From assembly GCA_036245525.1 (NCBI GenBank), contig BTPG01000004.1, positions 51,483,258-51,547,257 of the forward strand: DNA of 64,000 nt, written 5' to 3'. Position 1 is the first letter of the stretch. Every line of letters starts with the position of its first letter. The DNA is from Semisulcospira habei (taxonomy: Eukaryota; Mollusca; Gastropoda; Semisulcospiridae). Shown here one piece after another: positions 49,239 through 59,348 of this stretch. The translations under genes and the position numbers were made by a program. The notes beneath the pieces are model-generated. The model ran no database searches. It was not told the origin of the DNA and worked only from the letters and a program-made list of their open reading frames with translations.

Positions 49239-49644
49239 GACTACCTGACCGGCAGGACAGGAAGGAAACAGTAGCGCCAAGGAATGGTGATTGGACCAGG
49301 TAAGCGTAAGCGCGAGTGATGGGCAAAACACGTTAGTGTGATGGCGGGTTGCCTGCTAGCGTACCTGTCGTCACCTCTGCCGCATTTCCTCCGTGCCGCC
49401 ACACCGCTCTGCTGCCGGTGTCCTGTGTAATCTGCTACAACGTTAACCGACTTCTGGCTACCTGCCTGCTTTCTGTCACTCCTGTCGGCATCTCTTGCCA
49501 ACGCGAATCCAATGCGGCTGCCGCCTGCCGTGCAGGCACGTTTTAGCAGTCAAGTCTTTCAGTCAGTGTTGCTCAAGTATGGGAGACAGCGATGTACAAA
49601 CCTAACCGATTGTTCCCTCTACAACTGATCTGCAAAGTTTTTGC
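49239..49644. other. No gene seen
   Basis: Overlapping open frames on both strands; none with a motif. Confidence 0.3.
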
Positions 49645-49716
49645 TGGATGCTGGTCCGGTGATTTCGGACCTTGCGACTCCAAGTCGTAAGGTCCAAAAT
49701 TACAGACCTGCGCACA
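49645..49716. repeat. HpB, diverged
   Basis: GCTGGTCCGGTGATTTCGGA CCTTGCGACTCCAAGTCGTA AGG: the inner stem reads GCGACT/AGTCGT. Confidence 0.82.
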
Positions 49717-49885
49717 AATGAACGCACGAGACTGGCACAGCAAGAGCAGCGCGGGACTGACATTCGGCGCCAGATCACTGGGCCAGCTAACACGTTGACT
49801 CTACCTCCCCGCAAACAGCCAACACACCTGTTCCCCCTGTCAACGAAAAACCGCCGCTCAACATCTACACACAGTTTCTGACATC

Positions 49886-49941
49886 TGCAAGAGGCATGGA
49901 TCCTCATGAGCCCCTGCGAATGCAGAATCCATGCCTCTTGC
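49886..49941. repeat. HpA, reverse polarity, inner right arm deleted
   Basis: GCAAGAGGCATGGATCC and its complement GAATCCATGCCTCTTGC: ATGGAT/ATCCAT is a paired variant of ATAGAT/ATCTAT. Confidence 0.85.
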
Positions 49942-50235
49942 TGGAAAAGTTCGGCTCTATTCACATCTTCGAAGAACTTGACTGTCTTCGATTCTCAATA
50001 GGAGAAAGTTATCGCTTGCTTATTTTTTTTTCTTTCAGTGAACCACTGTGCCAACACTAGTATTCGCTTCCAGAATTGTTCGCGAAGCAAGCATTCCACT
50101 GTCACTTTGTTTCGAAACAGTAGAGCAATCCGAAAACAAACCAAAAACTTCATTAAACAAAGATCTAGTTACTGACTGCGAAAACTGTTCAAATAATTCC
50201 TGTAAGTCATTCATCTACAATAAACACAAGCCGCC

Positions 50236-50268
50236 TACAAGAGGGAAAGATTCTCATGAGCACTGAAG
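50236..50268. repeat. HpA half element
   Basis: ACAAGAGGGAAAGATTCTCA TGAGC, left arm only. Confidence 0.6.
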
Positions 50269-50328
50269 GATATTGCCATTTATGTTACATGTATACCTGT
50301 GTAAATCGCTGCAGTTACTCTTCTGGCA

Positions 50329-50497
50329 TTAACCGCAATTTCCCAAATTCGGGAGTTGTCCTCTGAAGACTACAAACCACGGTTTTTGTGATAATAGAAT
50401 ATGACAGTTCAAGGGTGGTGCCAGAATAGTTTGGCGCCTGTAGGCGCCAAGCTATTCTGGCACCACCCTTGAACTACCCTGGTCGATCTGTCTAGGA
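50329..50497. repeat. HpC, reverse polarity, right end lost
   Basis: Left TTAACCGCAATTTCCCAAAT TCGGGAGTTGTCCTCTGAAG; core arms near perfect around GGCGCCTGTAGGCGCC. Confidence 0.88.
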
Positions 50498-50507
50498 AAA
50501 GACGTGT

Positions 50508-50608
50508 AACATGCAGAGAACTTCATCCCGACGATGACGAAAGAAACACACTTTAGACGTGTTTTCTAAGCGTGTTTCTCTCAGTCTTCGTTGGGACATC
50601 CTCATCAA
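50508..50608. repeat. HpQ foldback
   Basis: ACGAAAGAAACACACTTTAGA and TTCTAAGCGTGTTTCTCTCA GTCTTCGTTGGGAC; ends ATCCCGACGATGACG match loosely. Confidence 0.6.
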
Positions 50609-51049
50609 ACAATTCTGGCCGTGAGCATACTTGCAGCGTCATGGTCGTCGATCCGGCTCTTGTCTTGAGCAGAACTAGTATGACAGGGCCCAGCGCTCAC
50701 ACACTATCATCGACAAATCCTGGTCTGCGCTCACATGTGCGGACGAAACAAAGGCAGGTGGAGACTGAGAGAGAGAAAGGTCCTATCACCGGTACACCAC
50801 TCCTGGTCCCAATCAAGCTACGGCGAATCAAATCAGCCACACCAGTCTGTCTTACAACCCGCTCCCAGATACTACCTCCATCACAGCAGTGCCGTGTTCG
50901 ACTGCACCAGTCTACTAGTACTTGTTGCCCATGGAAGAGGTCGCATCTCAAAAATAACAGGCCACGTTTTGAGCGATCACAACTGGCCCTTGTTCTGATA
51001 GTCACACGGACGTTCACAGGCTTGGTTGGTTGGTCGAGGAACACCTGGG
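50609..51049. other. No supported gene
   Basis: A 201-codon plus frame (50572-51177) and a 115-codon minus frame run here, but neither has a recognisable motif; the plus frame ends in the G-rich tract. Confidence 0.35.
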
Positions 51050-51170
51050 ACGGGGAAGGAGAGCGGTGGGGGTGGGGTCAGTGGCGGGGGGGGGGGGGGG
51101 AGGGGAATGGGGGGGGGGGAAGGGGGTGGGGGGGTGGGTGGAGGGTGAAGGGAGGAGTAGGAGGGGGAAT
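51050..51170. repeat. G-rich low-complexity
   Basis: Runs of 9-12 G separated by A, T or C. Confidence 0.9.
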
Positions 51171-51309
51171 AAAGTGAGGTGTCTGTATTCAGTCGATAGC
51201 TAAAGTTATCATGTTATTCACTTGAACTGAATCATTAAGCACCTTTAAAAGTTTACTTTCGTTGTAATTTCTTGGCGAGCATTGCTGATAACAAATTTAA
51301 GCCATATCA

Positions 51310-51497
51310 TTCTGATACACCCACTTCTTGAAATCAATTTGACTGAAAGTTCAAGGGTGGTGCCAGAATAGCTTGGCGCCTCAGGCGCCAAGCTATTCTG
51401 GCACCACCCTTGAAACTAAAACAGTTGATCTTCCTCCTAATCTGTAATGTACTCTTCAGCAAATTTTACAAACTCAGCCTCAGGATGGAATGGGTTA
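51310..51497. repeat. HpC, third subtype
   Basis: Outer left ATTCTGATACACCC, outer right CCTCAGGATGGAATGGGTTAA. Core GAAAGTTCAAGGGTGGTGCC perfect around GGCGCCTCAGGCGCC. Same subtype as 63384. Confidence 0.88.
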
Positions 51498-51575
51498 ATA
51501 CTGTTGGGGAGGGTAAGGGGACGATAAAATGAGAACACCGAATTTCACACAGCTGACGAGCAGACAAACAGGACT

Positions 51576-51648
51576 AGCAAGAGCCTTTGAACCTCGTAAG
51601 GCCCTGCAGACCGCGGGTGGTCATGTTGTCCTAAGTCTCTTGTAGACA
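51576..51648. repeat. HpA, decayed
   Basis: GCAAGAGCCTTTGAACCTCG and GTCCTAAGTCTCTTGTAGAC. Confidence 0.6.
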
Positions 51649-51970
51649 GGTGGCTTTCAGTACCGGAGACTACGCAGTAAACGGTCAAGGCATCAAGGCT
51701 ACTCGCTGATGAGAGAAACAGAAGCAGCATGGTCCAAATTACGACACGCATGAGAGGCGGGGTGTGCAGTGAACCGTGCAACTCAGCAAGGTAGCGCCGG
51801 GCACAGTGGGACCGTAACGTAGCGAATCCAAAAGTGGGAACGATTTCCACTGTGCGGCCAAGTCCGTGAAGTTTTTCCACTTGCACTAACAGTCGCAAAG
51901 ACGTTACAGCACGGTCTGTTCATTACTTTTGGTTGTGAGCCTGCTTTGATGAAATAGGGTTTAGTAGGGT
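51649..51970. other. No gene seen
   Basis: Nothing recognised. Confidence 0.3.
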
Positions 51971-52046
51971 TTAACGCCGAGCAGGCGACTAAGGTCTTCT
52001 CACGGCAGCCGCCGTGAGATGGCCTTAGTCGCCTGCTCGGCGTTAA
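51971..52046. repeat. Palindrome made from a SINE-type tail
   Basis: TTAACGCCGAGCAGGCGACT AAGG pairs with CCTTAGTCGCCTGCTCGGCG TTAA; inner TCACGGC/GCCGTGA also pairs. The right half plus its TAAC tail occurs alone at 55508. Confidence 0.88.
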
Positions 52047-52671
52047 AAACCAAATAACTAACTAACTCTCACGGCGGTATGAAAATGATACAGGCTGTGT
52101 TTCAATCACACTATGAGAAGCCTGAGTCCAGTTACGATTTCTGCAGAAGTCTATGTACGGCACTGCGTTTTTTGTTCACTTATCTTTCATAGGTGATGAA
52201 TAGAAGACAGAAGATATCAACACTGTACATTGACACATGAGTACATCCTGAAAACAACAACAACAACAACAACAGCAAAAACAAACAAAGAAACAAAAAA
52301 GAAAACCGCAACTTTCTCGACCAAAGTCTCTCACCAGTTGCGAGGCATGGACAGTGCTAATGACCATCAATAAGAGATGACCATCATCCTTCGTCCCCCA
52401 TCTCACATCTCTAAGTCATTCAGGAAAAACTAGTACGATTCCCCCGGCACTGACACACCTTCTGCGGCACCGACATTTACCTGTAACTGGCTACATGCCT
52501 CAGGAAACCTGGCACTAGCGACACAGTCGGCCGCAACACCAGATGGGCGACCACGATCGCTGTACAATAGCACACGGGAGTCTTCCACACAACTTTATAG
52601 TTACGGTTTCTGCCACAGATTTAAACCCCCAAGACTTCCTCCGTCAGGACAGGTGTGAAGTAGATCCTACC
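52047..52671. other. No gene seen
   Basis: TAAC repeats at 52053-52066 complete the tail of the preceding element; CAA run at 52253-52272. Otherwise nothing. Confidence 0.4.
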
Positions 52672-52741
52672 AGCAAAAGGCATAGATTCTCATGAACCCC
52701 TGCGACTGCAGGGGTTCATGAGAATCTATGCCTCTTGCAGA
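52672..52741. repeat. HpA with paired variant
   Basis: CATGAACCCC/GGGGTTCATG replaces CATGAGCCCC/GGGGCTCATG in both arms; only one mismatch in about 31 bp (AAAAGG/CCTCTT). Confidence 0.96.
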
Positions 52742-52785
52742 CGAAAGGTGTCAGAACATGCTTAAAGACACTTTTGAAAATGCGA

Positions 52786-52851
52786 GCAAGAGGCATAGAT
52801 TCTCATGGGCCCCTGCATTCGCAGGAGCCCATGAGAATCTGTGCCTCTTGA
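52786..52851. repeat. HpA with paired variant
   Basis: CTCATGGGCC/GxGCCCATGAG replaces CTCATGAGCC/GGGCTCATGAG in both arms. Only 45 bp from the previous copy. Confidence 0.95.
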
Positions 52852-53294
52852 AGACGGGCGGTGGGTGGTGGCCCAGGAGTGGTCTGACAAAAAGAAACTT
52901 GTGAACAAGCGAGAGTAATATCTGGCGCCTATTTGTTGTGTCTCTCGCCGCTTGTGTGTTGGTCTTGCTAACATGCCAATAAATAGAGCGAACGCGATTC
53001 CAGGCTCGTCTTCTCTCATACCTGTAGTCCGGAAAATGCCTCACCTGTTCCACAACCACCCCCACACTCCAAAAAAGACGGCCTCAAGGCGCATTTTTCA
53101 ACCACGGAAACAAATCTACAATTTCGCGTGTACGCAGACTGGCTGGGAGCACTTTGCTCCTAATTTGCACAGCGCGATTTCTTGGAGTATTTTCAGGTTT
53201 ATGTTGTAGTGAGCAAATTTTACGAGGCTACAATTTCAAGAGAAAAGTGAGGGGAAAAGCCTCAGCGACCACCCACACGGAGCCAACATGTCTA
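52852..53294. other. No gene seen
   Basis: Nothing recognised. Confidence 0.3.
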
Positions 53295-53495
53295 CAGGGG
53301 CTTTTTTTTGTGAAGAAATGACGAAGAAATCAGCAGCTACTTTTAATACAAAAAATCTCGGTCGTAAACACGGCACCTGACGAACACGTCATCAGAGGCT
53401 CTTTACTAGTAAAGAAATGTTGAAGAAACTCTGTAGAAATCATCACCTACTTTAATGTAAAAAAAATCGATCGCAAACACACCTCATGAGCTCTA
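53295..53495. repeat. Diverged tandem duplication
   Basis: Two units of about 95-100 bp: GAAGAAATGACGAAGAAA... then CTACTTTTAATACAAAAAAT C..CG.TCGTAAACAC, and AAAGAAATGTTGAAGAAA... then CTACTTTAATGTAAAAAAAA TCGATCGCAAACAC. Confidence 0.75.
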
Positions 53496-53529
53496 CCACC
53501 TGAAAAATATACCTGAGGGACAAGCAGGT

Positions 53530-53557
53530 GGCAAAGAGCTATTCGTCTTGCAGATGG
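53530..53557. repeat. HpA right-arm remnant
   Basis: GCAAAGAGCTATTCGTCTTG CAGATGG, immediately before Hp80. Confidence 0.35.
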
Positions 53558-53558
53558 A

Positions 53559-53639
53559 TTAACTCATTCGAGACATGCCGCATACCGATACGCGGTATAA
53601 AGCCGCATATCTGTTTGCGACATGTCTCGAATGAGTTAA
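53559..53639. repeat. Hp80 palindrome, TTAA ends
   Basis: 81 bp, TTAACTCATTCGAGACATG... to CATGTCTCGAATGAGTTAA, centre GCGGTATAAAGCCGC; a few central mismatches. Confidence 0.95.
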
Positions 53640-53901
53640 CTATTAAAGCGAATGGATCATCCAGTGACGGAACCCCTGAGGATGCGACAGATGCCAAAAC
53701 TACCACTATAGCCCTGATACTGAAACATGTTTGTCTCCTACGTATAAGAGTTGCTCAGCCTGTGTAGAACAGACCAGTGAATGATCACGAGAAATATGGT
53801 CTCAATGAGAAATAAATCAAGACACACGAGGATCTATTCCTATTGCAAGTTGTACGGGGTCGGTGTTGGACTAGACCTGAAGGAATTGACAAAACAGCCA
53901 C
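53640..53901. other. No gene seen
   Basis: HpA-like word ACGAGGATCTATTCCTATTG near 53826 only. Confidence 0.3.
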
Positions 53902-54035
53902 CGGCCTTGACCAAGAAACGATGAAGAAGAACCCAACTGAGAAAGAAAACGCTTAGAAGACCTGTTCCATAAATTGTATTGTAACTATTTTTCTAAGCGT
54001 GTTTCTTTCTCCGTTGGGTTCTGCTCTGCATTTTA
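53902..54035. repeat. HpQ foldback
   Basis: AGAAGAACCCAACTGAGAAA GAAAACGCTTAGAA and TTCTAAGCGTGTTTCTTTCT CCGTTGGGTTCTGCT: about 34-bp arms, best preserved of the three. Confidence 0.82.
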
Positions 54036-54122
54036 CACGCTTGGCAGTCACCTTTTTGGTCGGGACTGTATTTTTCAACTCACAAACCAGATAGGTGAGG
54101 CTAGCGCTGGCAGAATTGTACA

Positions 54123-54224
54123 ACAAACCAAGGGGAATTACTCAGCGCTGGACAACAGTTAGATCCCCTGCAGAGGCAGGGGATCTAACTGTTGTCCAGC
54201 GCTGAGTAATTCCCCTTGGTTTGT
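54123..54224. repeat. 102-bp near-perfect palindrome, single copy
   Basis: 49-bp arms ACAAACCAAGGGGAATTACT CAGCGCTGGACAACAGTTAG ATCCCCTGC and exact complement, loop AGAG. No other copy in the window. Confidence 0.96.
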
Positions 54225-54307
54225 GTGTGTATTTTTCAAGAAACGATAGTCGCTGGTTATGGTAAAGGAATGGTCCACGAAATTCACTGCAAGTCCATCC
54301 GAAGGAT

Positions 54308-54377
54308 TAAAGCACAAAATATAGTCACCCAAAACGGACTTACCCACCCCGAATTCAAGAGCTAATTCTCTACTCAC
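54308..54377 (-). pseudogene. Possible Tigger/Jerky-type HTH remnant
   Basis: One minus frame reads NAVSRELALEFGVGKSVLGD YI. The pattern ELAxEFGVGKS resembles the first helix-turn-helix of pogo/Tigger/Jerky (CENP-B-like) transposases. Nothing before or after continues the domain, so if real it is a short dead fragment; chance similarity is possible. Confidence 0.3.
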
Positions 54378-54962
54378 AGCATTGCTCCAACAACACGTTA
54401 GCAGGACTAGGAGTAGGATGTGACCTCAATCAAACTACCATCCAACGCTCAGAGGAACCAAGCCGCCGAAATGTTACCACTGACGAAGTCACTTCTGGGA
54501 TGCACACATCAACTGCAAGGAGAAGTCATCCTAATAAACCACCAGATGCACTTGAAGGTGATAAGTTTTTACGCATACCGCTGGTCTCATTTACATCTGT
54601 ATTTCTTTAAGAAGGAGTGGTCATCGGAGTTCACTTAACCATTGCCACGGAAGATGGTTTACCACGGATACAGGTTACATACGTTCTCTGTAAACAATAT
54701 CTGCTAATCACATTTCCCCTGACTCGCAGCCCGCAAGTTATCAGTACTAATCGTTCCCTACTGACGCCTGCTCCTGGGAAGTAGGACTATTTCCGATCTT
54801 CGTGAGTCCTGTAGAGAGCGTAGAGGGCGTGGATCCCCCTGGGTGACAGCAGAGACCTTTCCACACGCTCTTATATCTGCACGTCATCGCGCAATATGTC
54901 GTCATACAGGCCTCTGCTATCTTCATCATCAGGCATCGTCATCATTTAGATACCTAACCATC
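54378..54962. other. No gene seen
   Basis: Contains CTCATTTACATCTGTATTTC near 54585, a word that also flanks several HpA copies. Confidence 0.35.
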
Positions 54963-55029
54963 TGCAAGAGTCATAGATTCTCATAAGCCCCCGCATTCGC
55001 AGGGGCTCATGAGAATCTAAGCCTCTTGC
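54963..55029. repeat. HpA, reverse polarity
   Basis: Left flank CCATCTGCAAGAG; arms near perfect, loop ATTC. Confidence 0.93.
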
Positions 55030-55507
55030 CTTACCAAACGCGATCCTTCCTATTTACTCACACCTGTGAGAGTTACTAAGGGTGGAGCCTAAGGCTTTCC
55101 TGGTATCACCGACAGGAGCCAGATGACTGATCTGTTGGTGGCTAGGAGTTGGGTGGACCGAACAGCAAACACTCGAGCCTTCAAAAGTCAGTCACCCTCA
55201 CTGGATACAGACAGATGCGCATCCCTCCAAGGAAACAAACGTAACTGTGCTGATTCTTGCCAACAAAGGATGTATACTCAATCGTTTCAGAACACAGACG
55301 TAATGTACACTGTGAATTATTTTGCAAGGAAGAGAGGGATACTTTTCCATGTGAAATCAAATGTATCAATGACTAACGTTTTGCAGACACCGGTGCACAT
55401 GAGCATTTTTAACCACCTGTCCCAAGCAAGTGGTGCATTTAGGACACGTGGCTACTGCAGATGGAAGATACTGTCTGAAGGACACGGATTCTACAATCTG
55501 TACCAAC
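55030..55507. other. No gene seen
   Basis: An open frame of 131 codons (55123-55518 plus) has no recognisable motif and ends inside a SINE-type tail. Confidence 0.35.
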
Positions 55508-55570
55508 AGCCGCCGTGAGATGGCCTTAGTCGCCTGCTCGGCGTTAAACACCAATAACCTAACCTAACCT
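55508..55570 (+). repeat. SINE-type tail copy
   Basis: AGCCGCCGTGAGATGGCCTT AGTCGCCTGCTCGGCGTTAA then ACCAATAACCTAACCTAACC. Confidence 0.7.
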
Positions 55571-55655
55571 GTACCAACAGCACTGAGTGGGCTGTGAAAC
55601 TAATTGAAGTGTTAGTCTGTAAAAGCGTATACATTTATCTCGAAGACTTCTGCAA

Positions 55656-55725
55656 ACAAGAGAAATAGATTGTCATCAAACCCAGCCATCGTAGGGGCGC
55701 TTGAGAATCTACGCCTCTTGCAGAT
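55656..55725. repeat. HpA, decayed
   Basis: CAAGAGAAATAGATTGTCAT and GCTTGAGAATCTACGCCTCT TGCAGATGG. Confidence 0.75.
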
Positions 55726-56106
55726 GGAGTGCGTTTGCTGGTGGGCTCTAGGCGCCCGACCCCACTTCTCCTATCTGAGAACCAGAGGTCGGAAGTTAAA
55801 GACATGAGGGTGGAAACAATTTTGATAAAAACTCATAACGGCCGCCTTTATTCCTAGAGACCCCCACAGCGCCGAGTCCCGCAGGAGGCACCGGTTTTAC
55901 GGGTCCTTGCGGACTCTCACACAAAGGGAGGTCTTCACAAGATCCTTTGGGGTGCTCTGCTGGGCCCCGGGTCAATCCCTGCCCCTCTCACACCCGCCCG
56001 TCCATCCTCCCAGTGGGCTCTGCTCTTTTGATATATGCAAGTAGTGGCGTGAAACCCCAGCCAATTTTTCTAATCTCAGGGGCCACATAAACTACGGATA
56101 GCACTT
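55726..56106. other. No gene seen
   Basis: GC-rich stretch with GTGGGCTCT present twice (55742 and 56014); nothing else. Confidence 0.3.
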
Positions 56107-56179
56107 TGTGTGTTGGTCTGTGATTTTGGACCCTACGGCTGAAAGCCGTAGGGTCCAAAATCACAGACCAACACACACA
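56107..56179. repeat. HpB with paired variants, perfect arms
   Basis: TGTGTTGGTC/GACCAACACA and GGACCCTACGG/CCGTAGGGTCC: both differ from the family together in both arms. Confidence 0.96.
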
Positions 56180-56303
56180 GTTTTTGTCAGGAAACATACA
56201 ATCATAATGAACCCCTGCGGCCGCATCAGCCAGGCACGTGAGGTTCTATTCCCCCTAAAAGATGGAGAGCCCGATCTACATCGCATGACCGCAGACACCA
56301 TGG

Positions 56304-56437
56304 GCCAGTTGCATGAGTGACTTTAGTCCTGCGTCAGCCACTAAGCAAGGTGCTCCGCTATAGCGCCACAACACTCACCCCGCTGTAGCGGAGCACCTTG
56401 CTTAGTGGCTGGCGCAGGACTGAGCACACTCATGCAG
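56304..56437. repeat. HpF, long loop
   Basis: Arms CAGTTGCATGAGTGACTTTA G...GGTGCTCCGCTATAGCG and complement around CCACAACACTCACCCCG. Confidence 0.9.
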
Positions 56438-56939
56438 AGTGAAACTGTCAGACCCGCGTCACTCGCAGATGGAACGGGGTTCGCATGTGGAGTATCCGGC
56501 GGCCGTGAGAGAGGCGGCTTATCAGCTGGAGGGTTAATGACACCGCCATATCACCTTGATGGTGGCCGTGATACCGTCATCGGACAACAGGCGGCGATAA
56601 CGGGTGCCAGGGGCGCCACTAGGGAGACAGAATCGCTTCTTCCACTGCAGTCTAGCGACAGTGTTGGGTGTAACGTGGAATCAGCGTGTTGGAGGCAACA
56701 TGGGCTGCCAACATGCAGGACATGCCCGTCCATCAGACTGAGCAAAAGCTCGGTCAGCAACACTGAGGCACAGAGTCTAATGACCCAGCGTTTAGCCTTG
56801 TAACTGGTTACATGTATACGACCATGAGCGTAGCGTGTGTAACTTGTTCATTGTAATTTGTATTCATTGCTTTGCAGCTCAGCAGAGGGTTGGGTCATGG
56901 GGTACAACGACCACAGACACACAGACAATGTCGCCTTGT
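56438..56939. other. No supported gene
   Basis: An open frame continues from the HpF element (56405-56803 plus) without recognisable motif. Confidence 0.35.
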
Positions 56940-57000
56940 GAATGCAAAAATCGACCTGTGAAATGAGATTTTATTGTATTACAGTGAAAATGACTTACAT
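56940..57000. repeat. HpR relative
   Basis: GTGAAATGAGATTTTATTGT ATTACAGTGAAAAT resembles the centre of 34294. Confidence 0.35.
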
Positions 57001-57132
57001 GCATGCACAGGGCAGATTGCAATTGCAAACCAAGAAGTCGCCATCACCATGATGGGAATTATCACACAGACGCAGATCACGTGAACGATAACCCAGCTAG
57101 TGTGTACGTGACTGGAAATCAAGCAACCTCAA

Positions 57133-57310
57133 CACCCCCCCCCCCCCTCAAAAAGAAACAAAAACCAAACAAACAAAAAACAAAAAAACAAACAAACAAA
57201 CAAACAAACAAAAAGCCCCCCAAAAAAACAAACAAACAAACAAAAAAACCAACCAAAAAACAACAACAACAAACAAACAAAAAACCCCCAACCAACCAAA
57301 CAAAACAACA
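57133..57310. repeat. poly-C and (CAAA)n-rich region
   Basis: C-run at 57133-57147, then AAACAAACAAAC with CCAA insertions to about 57310. Confidence 0.92.
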
Positions 57311-57388
57311 CAACAGGAACAACAGAAATAAAGATGAATAAGAACAAGAGGCGGGAAAAAAATATTGGGAGTTACAGGCCAGTTCTCA

Positions 57389-57501
57389 TTTGCATGAGTG
57401 AGCTTATTACCTCGCCAGCCACTAAGCAAGGCGCTCTGCTATATAGCGTAGCACCTCATGCTTAGTGGCTGGCGCAGGGCTAAGCTCACTCATGCAAATG
57501 A
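57389..57501. repeat. HpF foldback
   Basis: ATTTGCATGAGTGAGCTTAT...CGCTCTGCTATATAGCGTAG...; GCTCTGC/GCGTAGC centre eroded, outer TTTGCAT/ATGCAAA is a paired variant of GTTGCAT/ATGCAAC. Confidence 0.9.
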
Positions 57502-57631
57502 CTCAACGGGCAGATGAAGTAAACGCAGATGAGCTTCCGTATAAGTAGGGCACAGTCATGAGTGTGCTGCGGACTAGCCCACATGAAATGAACGATCCAG
57601 TGAGCGCAAGATCCAACATTAGGTCATTTAC

Positions 57632-57729
57632 CCAGCATTGGGCCGACGACGGCCGCAGTGGGTCCGCGCACGACAGTGCGCGGGCTCACTGCGGCCGTCG
57701 TCGGGCCAAGGACCTTTTGCTATCGGGAA
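57632..57729. repeat. HpG foldback
   Basis: GGGCCGACGACGGCCGCAGT GGGTCCGCGCAC, loop GACA, right arm GTGCGCGGGCTCACTGCGGC CGTCGTCGGGCC, then AAGGACCTTTTGCTATCGGG. Confidence 0.92.
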
Positions 57730-58088
57730 AGCCCAGCTCAACGGATCGGTTAACCACATCAGGACGTCTGGAGTCTCATTCAGCCGGAGCTAGCAAATAT
57801 GACTGGAAAATGTCAAGACAACGTAGGCACTACAGAACAGAAAATAAATGAAGACACCAGTCCAATATCTTTATGACCACAATAAACGCCTTTCGTATGT
57901 TACAAGGAAACGGAACTGCGACGCCCATAGAATGCAAATGACCACAGAGACCAAAATGGCCGAAGGCGTGCTGAATACCGATTTTACCGGCTTTCAGAGA
58001 CACAGCCGCGAAACAAAGCAAAAGCTCTTAAAGGGCAACGTAGGCCTTATCTGGCTCGCGCACGGACGTGCCACGCCCGTCAAAACGT
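57730..58088. other. No gene seen
   Basis: Nothing recognised. Confidence 0.3.
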
Positions 58089-58277
58089 TTAACCCATTCA
58101 GCCCTGACGCACTCCAGCAGGAGATGGGTCGACCATGGTAATTCAAGGGTAGTGCCAAGCTAATCTGGCACTGCCCTTGAATTATCACGGTCGATCCATC
58201 TCCTGCAACAGGTACATAGTCATTAGATGACGCCTCCAAAATTGGGGGAAAAACGGCCGTCGGGCTGAAGGAGTTAA
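58089..58277. repeat. HpC (AATTC subtype), centre deleted
   Basis: TTAACCCATTCAGCCCTGAC to GGGCTGAAGGAGTTAA; 189 bp because the left inner arm jumps from GTGCC to AAGCTAATC. Confidence 0.9.
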
Positions 58278-58493
58278 GAGAAACATAAATTCCATTATTC
58301 AACTTCGCCTTCCAAGAAGGCTCTGAGGGTCGATCCATCCCCCGCAGTTGACGTAGGGCCGTGAAAGGGGCGATAACCTCGTATTGCGGACAATATGTAC
58401 ATCCTTTCATCCATTCACACCTCATCAGAATGCAGACAGGGGAATGGAATGGCGCCTGTGACATTACCAGACTACCTGCAAACTCATGTCAAT

Positions 58494-58563
58494 TTGCAGG
58501 AGGTACAAATCCTCAAGGACACCCGCAGGCCTGCATGGGCTCGTGAGAATCTATGTCTCTAGC
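58494..58563. repeat. HpA, diverged
   Basis: GCAGGAGGTACAAATCCTCA and GCTCGTGAGAATCTATGTCT CTAGC. Confidence 0.7.
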
Positions 58564-58793
58564 ACACAAAATCAGCTCCGTTTTACTTATAGACGTTATT
58601 CTCAGACGGAGGGGACAGTCGGGGTGTTTAGTGTGAGACTATCACGTCCCGGCTGATTGTGTTCTGGACATATTGTCTTGTCAGAAAATCGCCACCGCAA
58701 TCGCAGCCTGTAAACCCTATAACCTTCCCCACATGCGGCACATATATCCCATGAACTATAATTGTACACCTACAGTATAAAAATACTGACGAG

Positions 58794-58907
58794 CGAAAGG
58801 AATGCGACATTATTCGTGTCGTCGGAAACACGTCATTGTACACGTCATTGTACACGTCATTGTTTCCGATGACTCAAATGATGTCGCATTAGTTTTGCTC
58901 GTCAGTA
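58794..58907. repeat. HpH MITE, TA ends, triplicated loop
   Basis: TACTGACGAGCGAAAGGAAT GCGACAT and ATGTCGCATTAGTTTTGCTC GTCAGTA. The loop region has three TGTACACGTCAT-like 12-mers. Confidence 0.85.
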
Positions 58908-58969
58908 TACATCTTGGGAACGCGAGTCAGCATAAAGCAGGTTCACAAAACACACAGAAGAAAATGTCT

Positions 58970-59032
58970 ACACTGGCTAACCTCCATCGATCCGCTCCGC
59001 ATGCGGAGCGGATCGGGCGAGGCAACCAGTGT
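58970..59032. repeat. HpE relative
   Basis: Ends ACACTGG/CCAGTGT as in other HpE copies; centre GATCCGCTCCGCATGCGGAG CGGATC is a perfect 26-bp palindrome. Confidence 0.82.
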
Positions 59033-59336
59033 GATGTATCTCTCGTCGGCGACATCCGTTACGAGTCCTGCGTGCGACAGGGACGGACATATCGATTTTT
59101 TGCACCCTTACCCCTATTTCACCCCCACCCCCGCTTTCCTGTAATCTTGCTCACTCAGCACATAATAAAACTGTTTTCTCAGTTTAATTTTTCTAGATCC
59201 AAATTAGTATGCAGAACGCATCTTTAGACCGGGAGAAACTGCGCGAAAAAAACCCCAATTTCGAAACTGAGGAAAAGCAGAAAAAAATAAAGTCGGTGGC
59301 CTAGTTTAGGGACAATGTATTATGCAAGTCCTCTGC
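59033..59336. other. No gene seen
   Basis: Nothing recognised. Confidence 0.3.
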
Positions 59337-59348
59337 CCCCCCCCCCTC
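59337..59348. repeat. poly-C then TC run
   Basis: C-run followed by TCTCTCTCTC. Confidence 0.85.

Noticed and set aside
50572..51177. 201-codon plus frame
   Set aside because: Begins in an HpQ arm and ends in a G-rich tract, with no recognisable domain.
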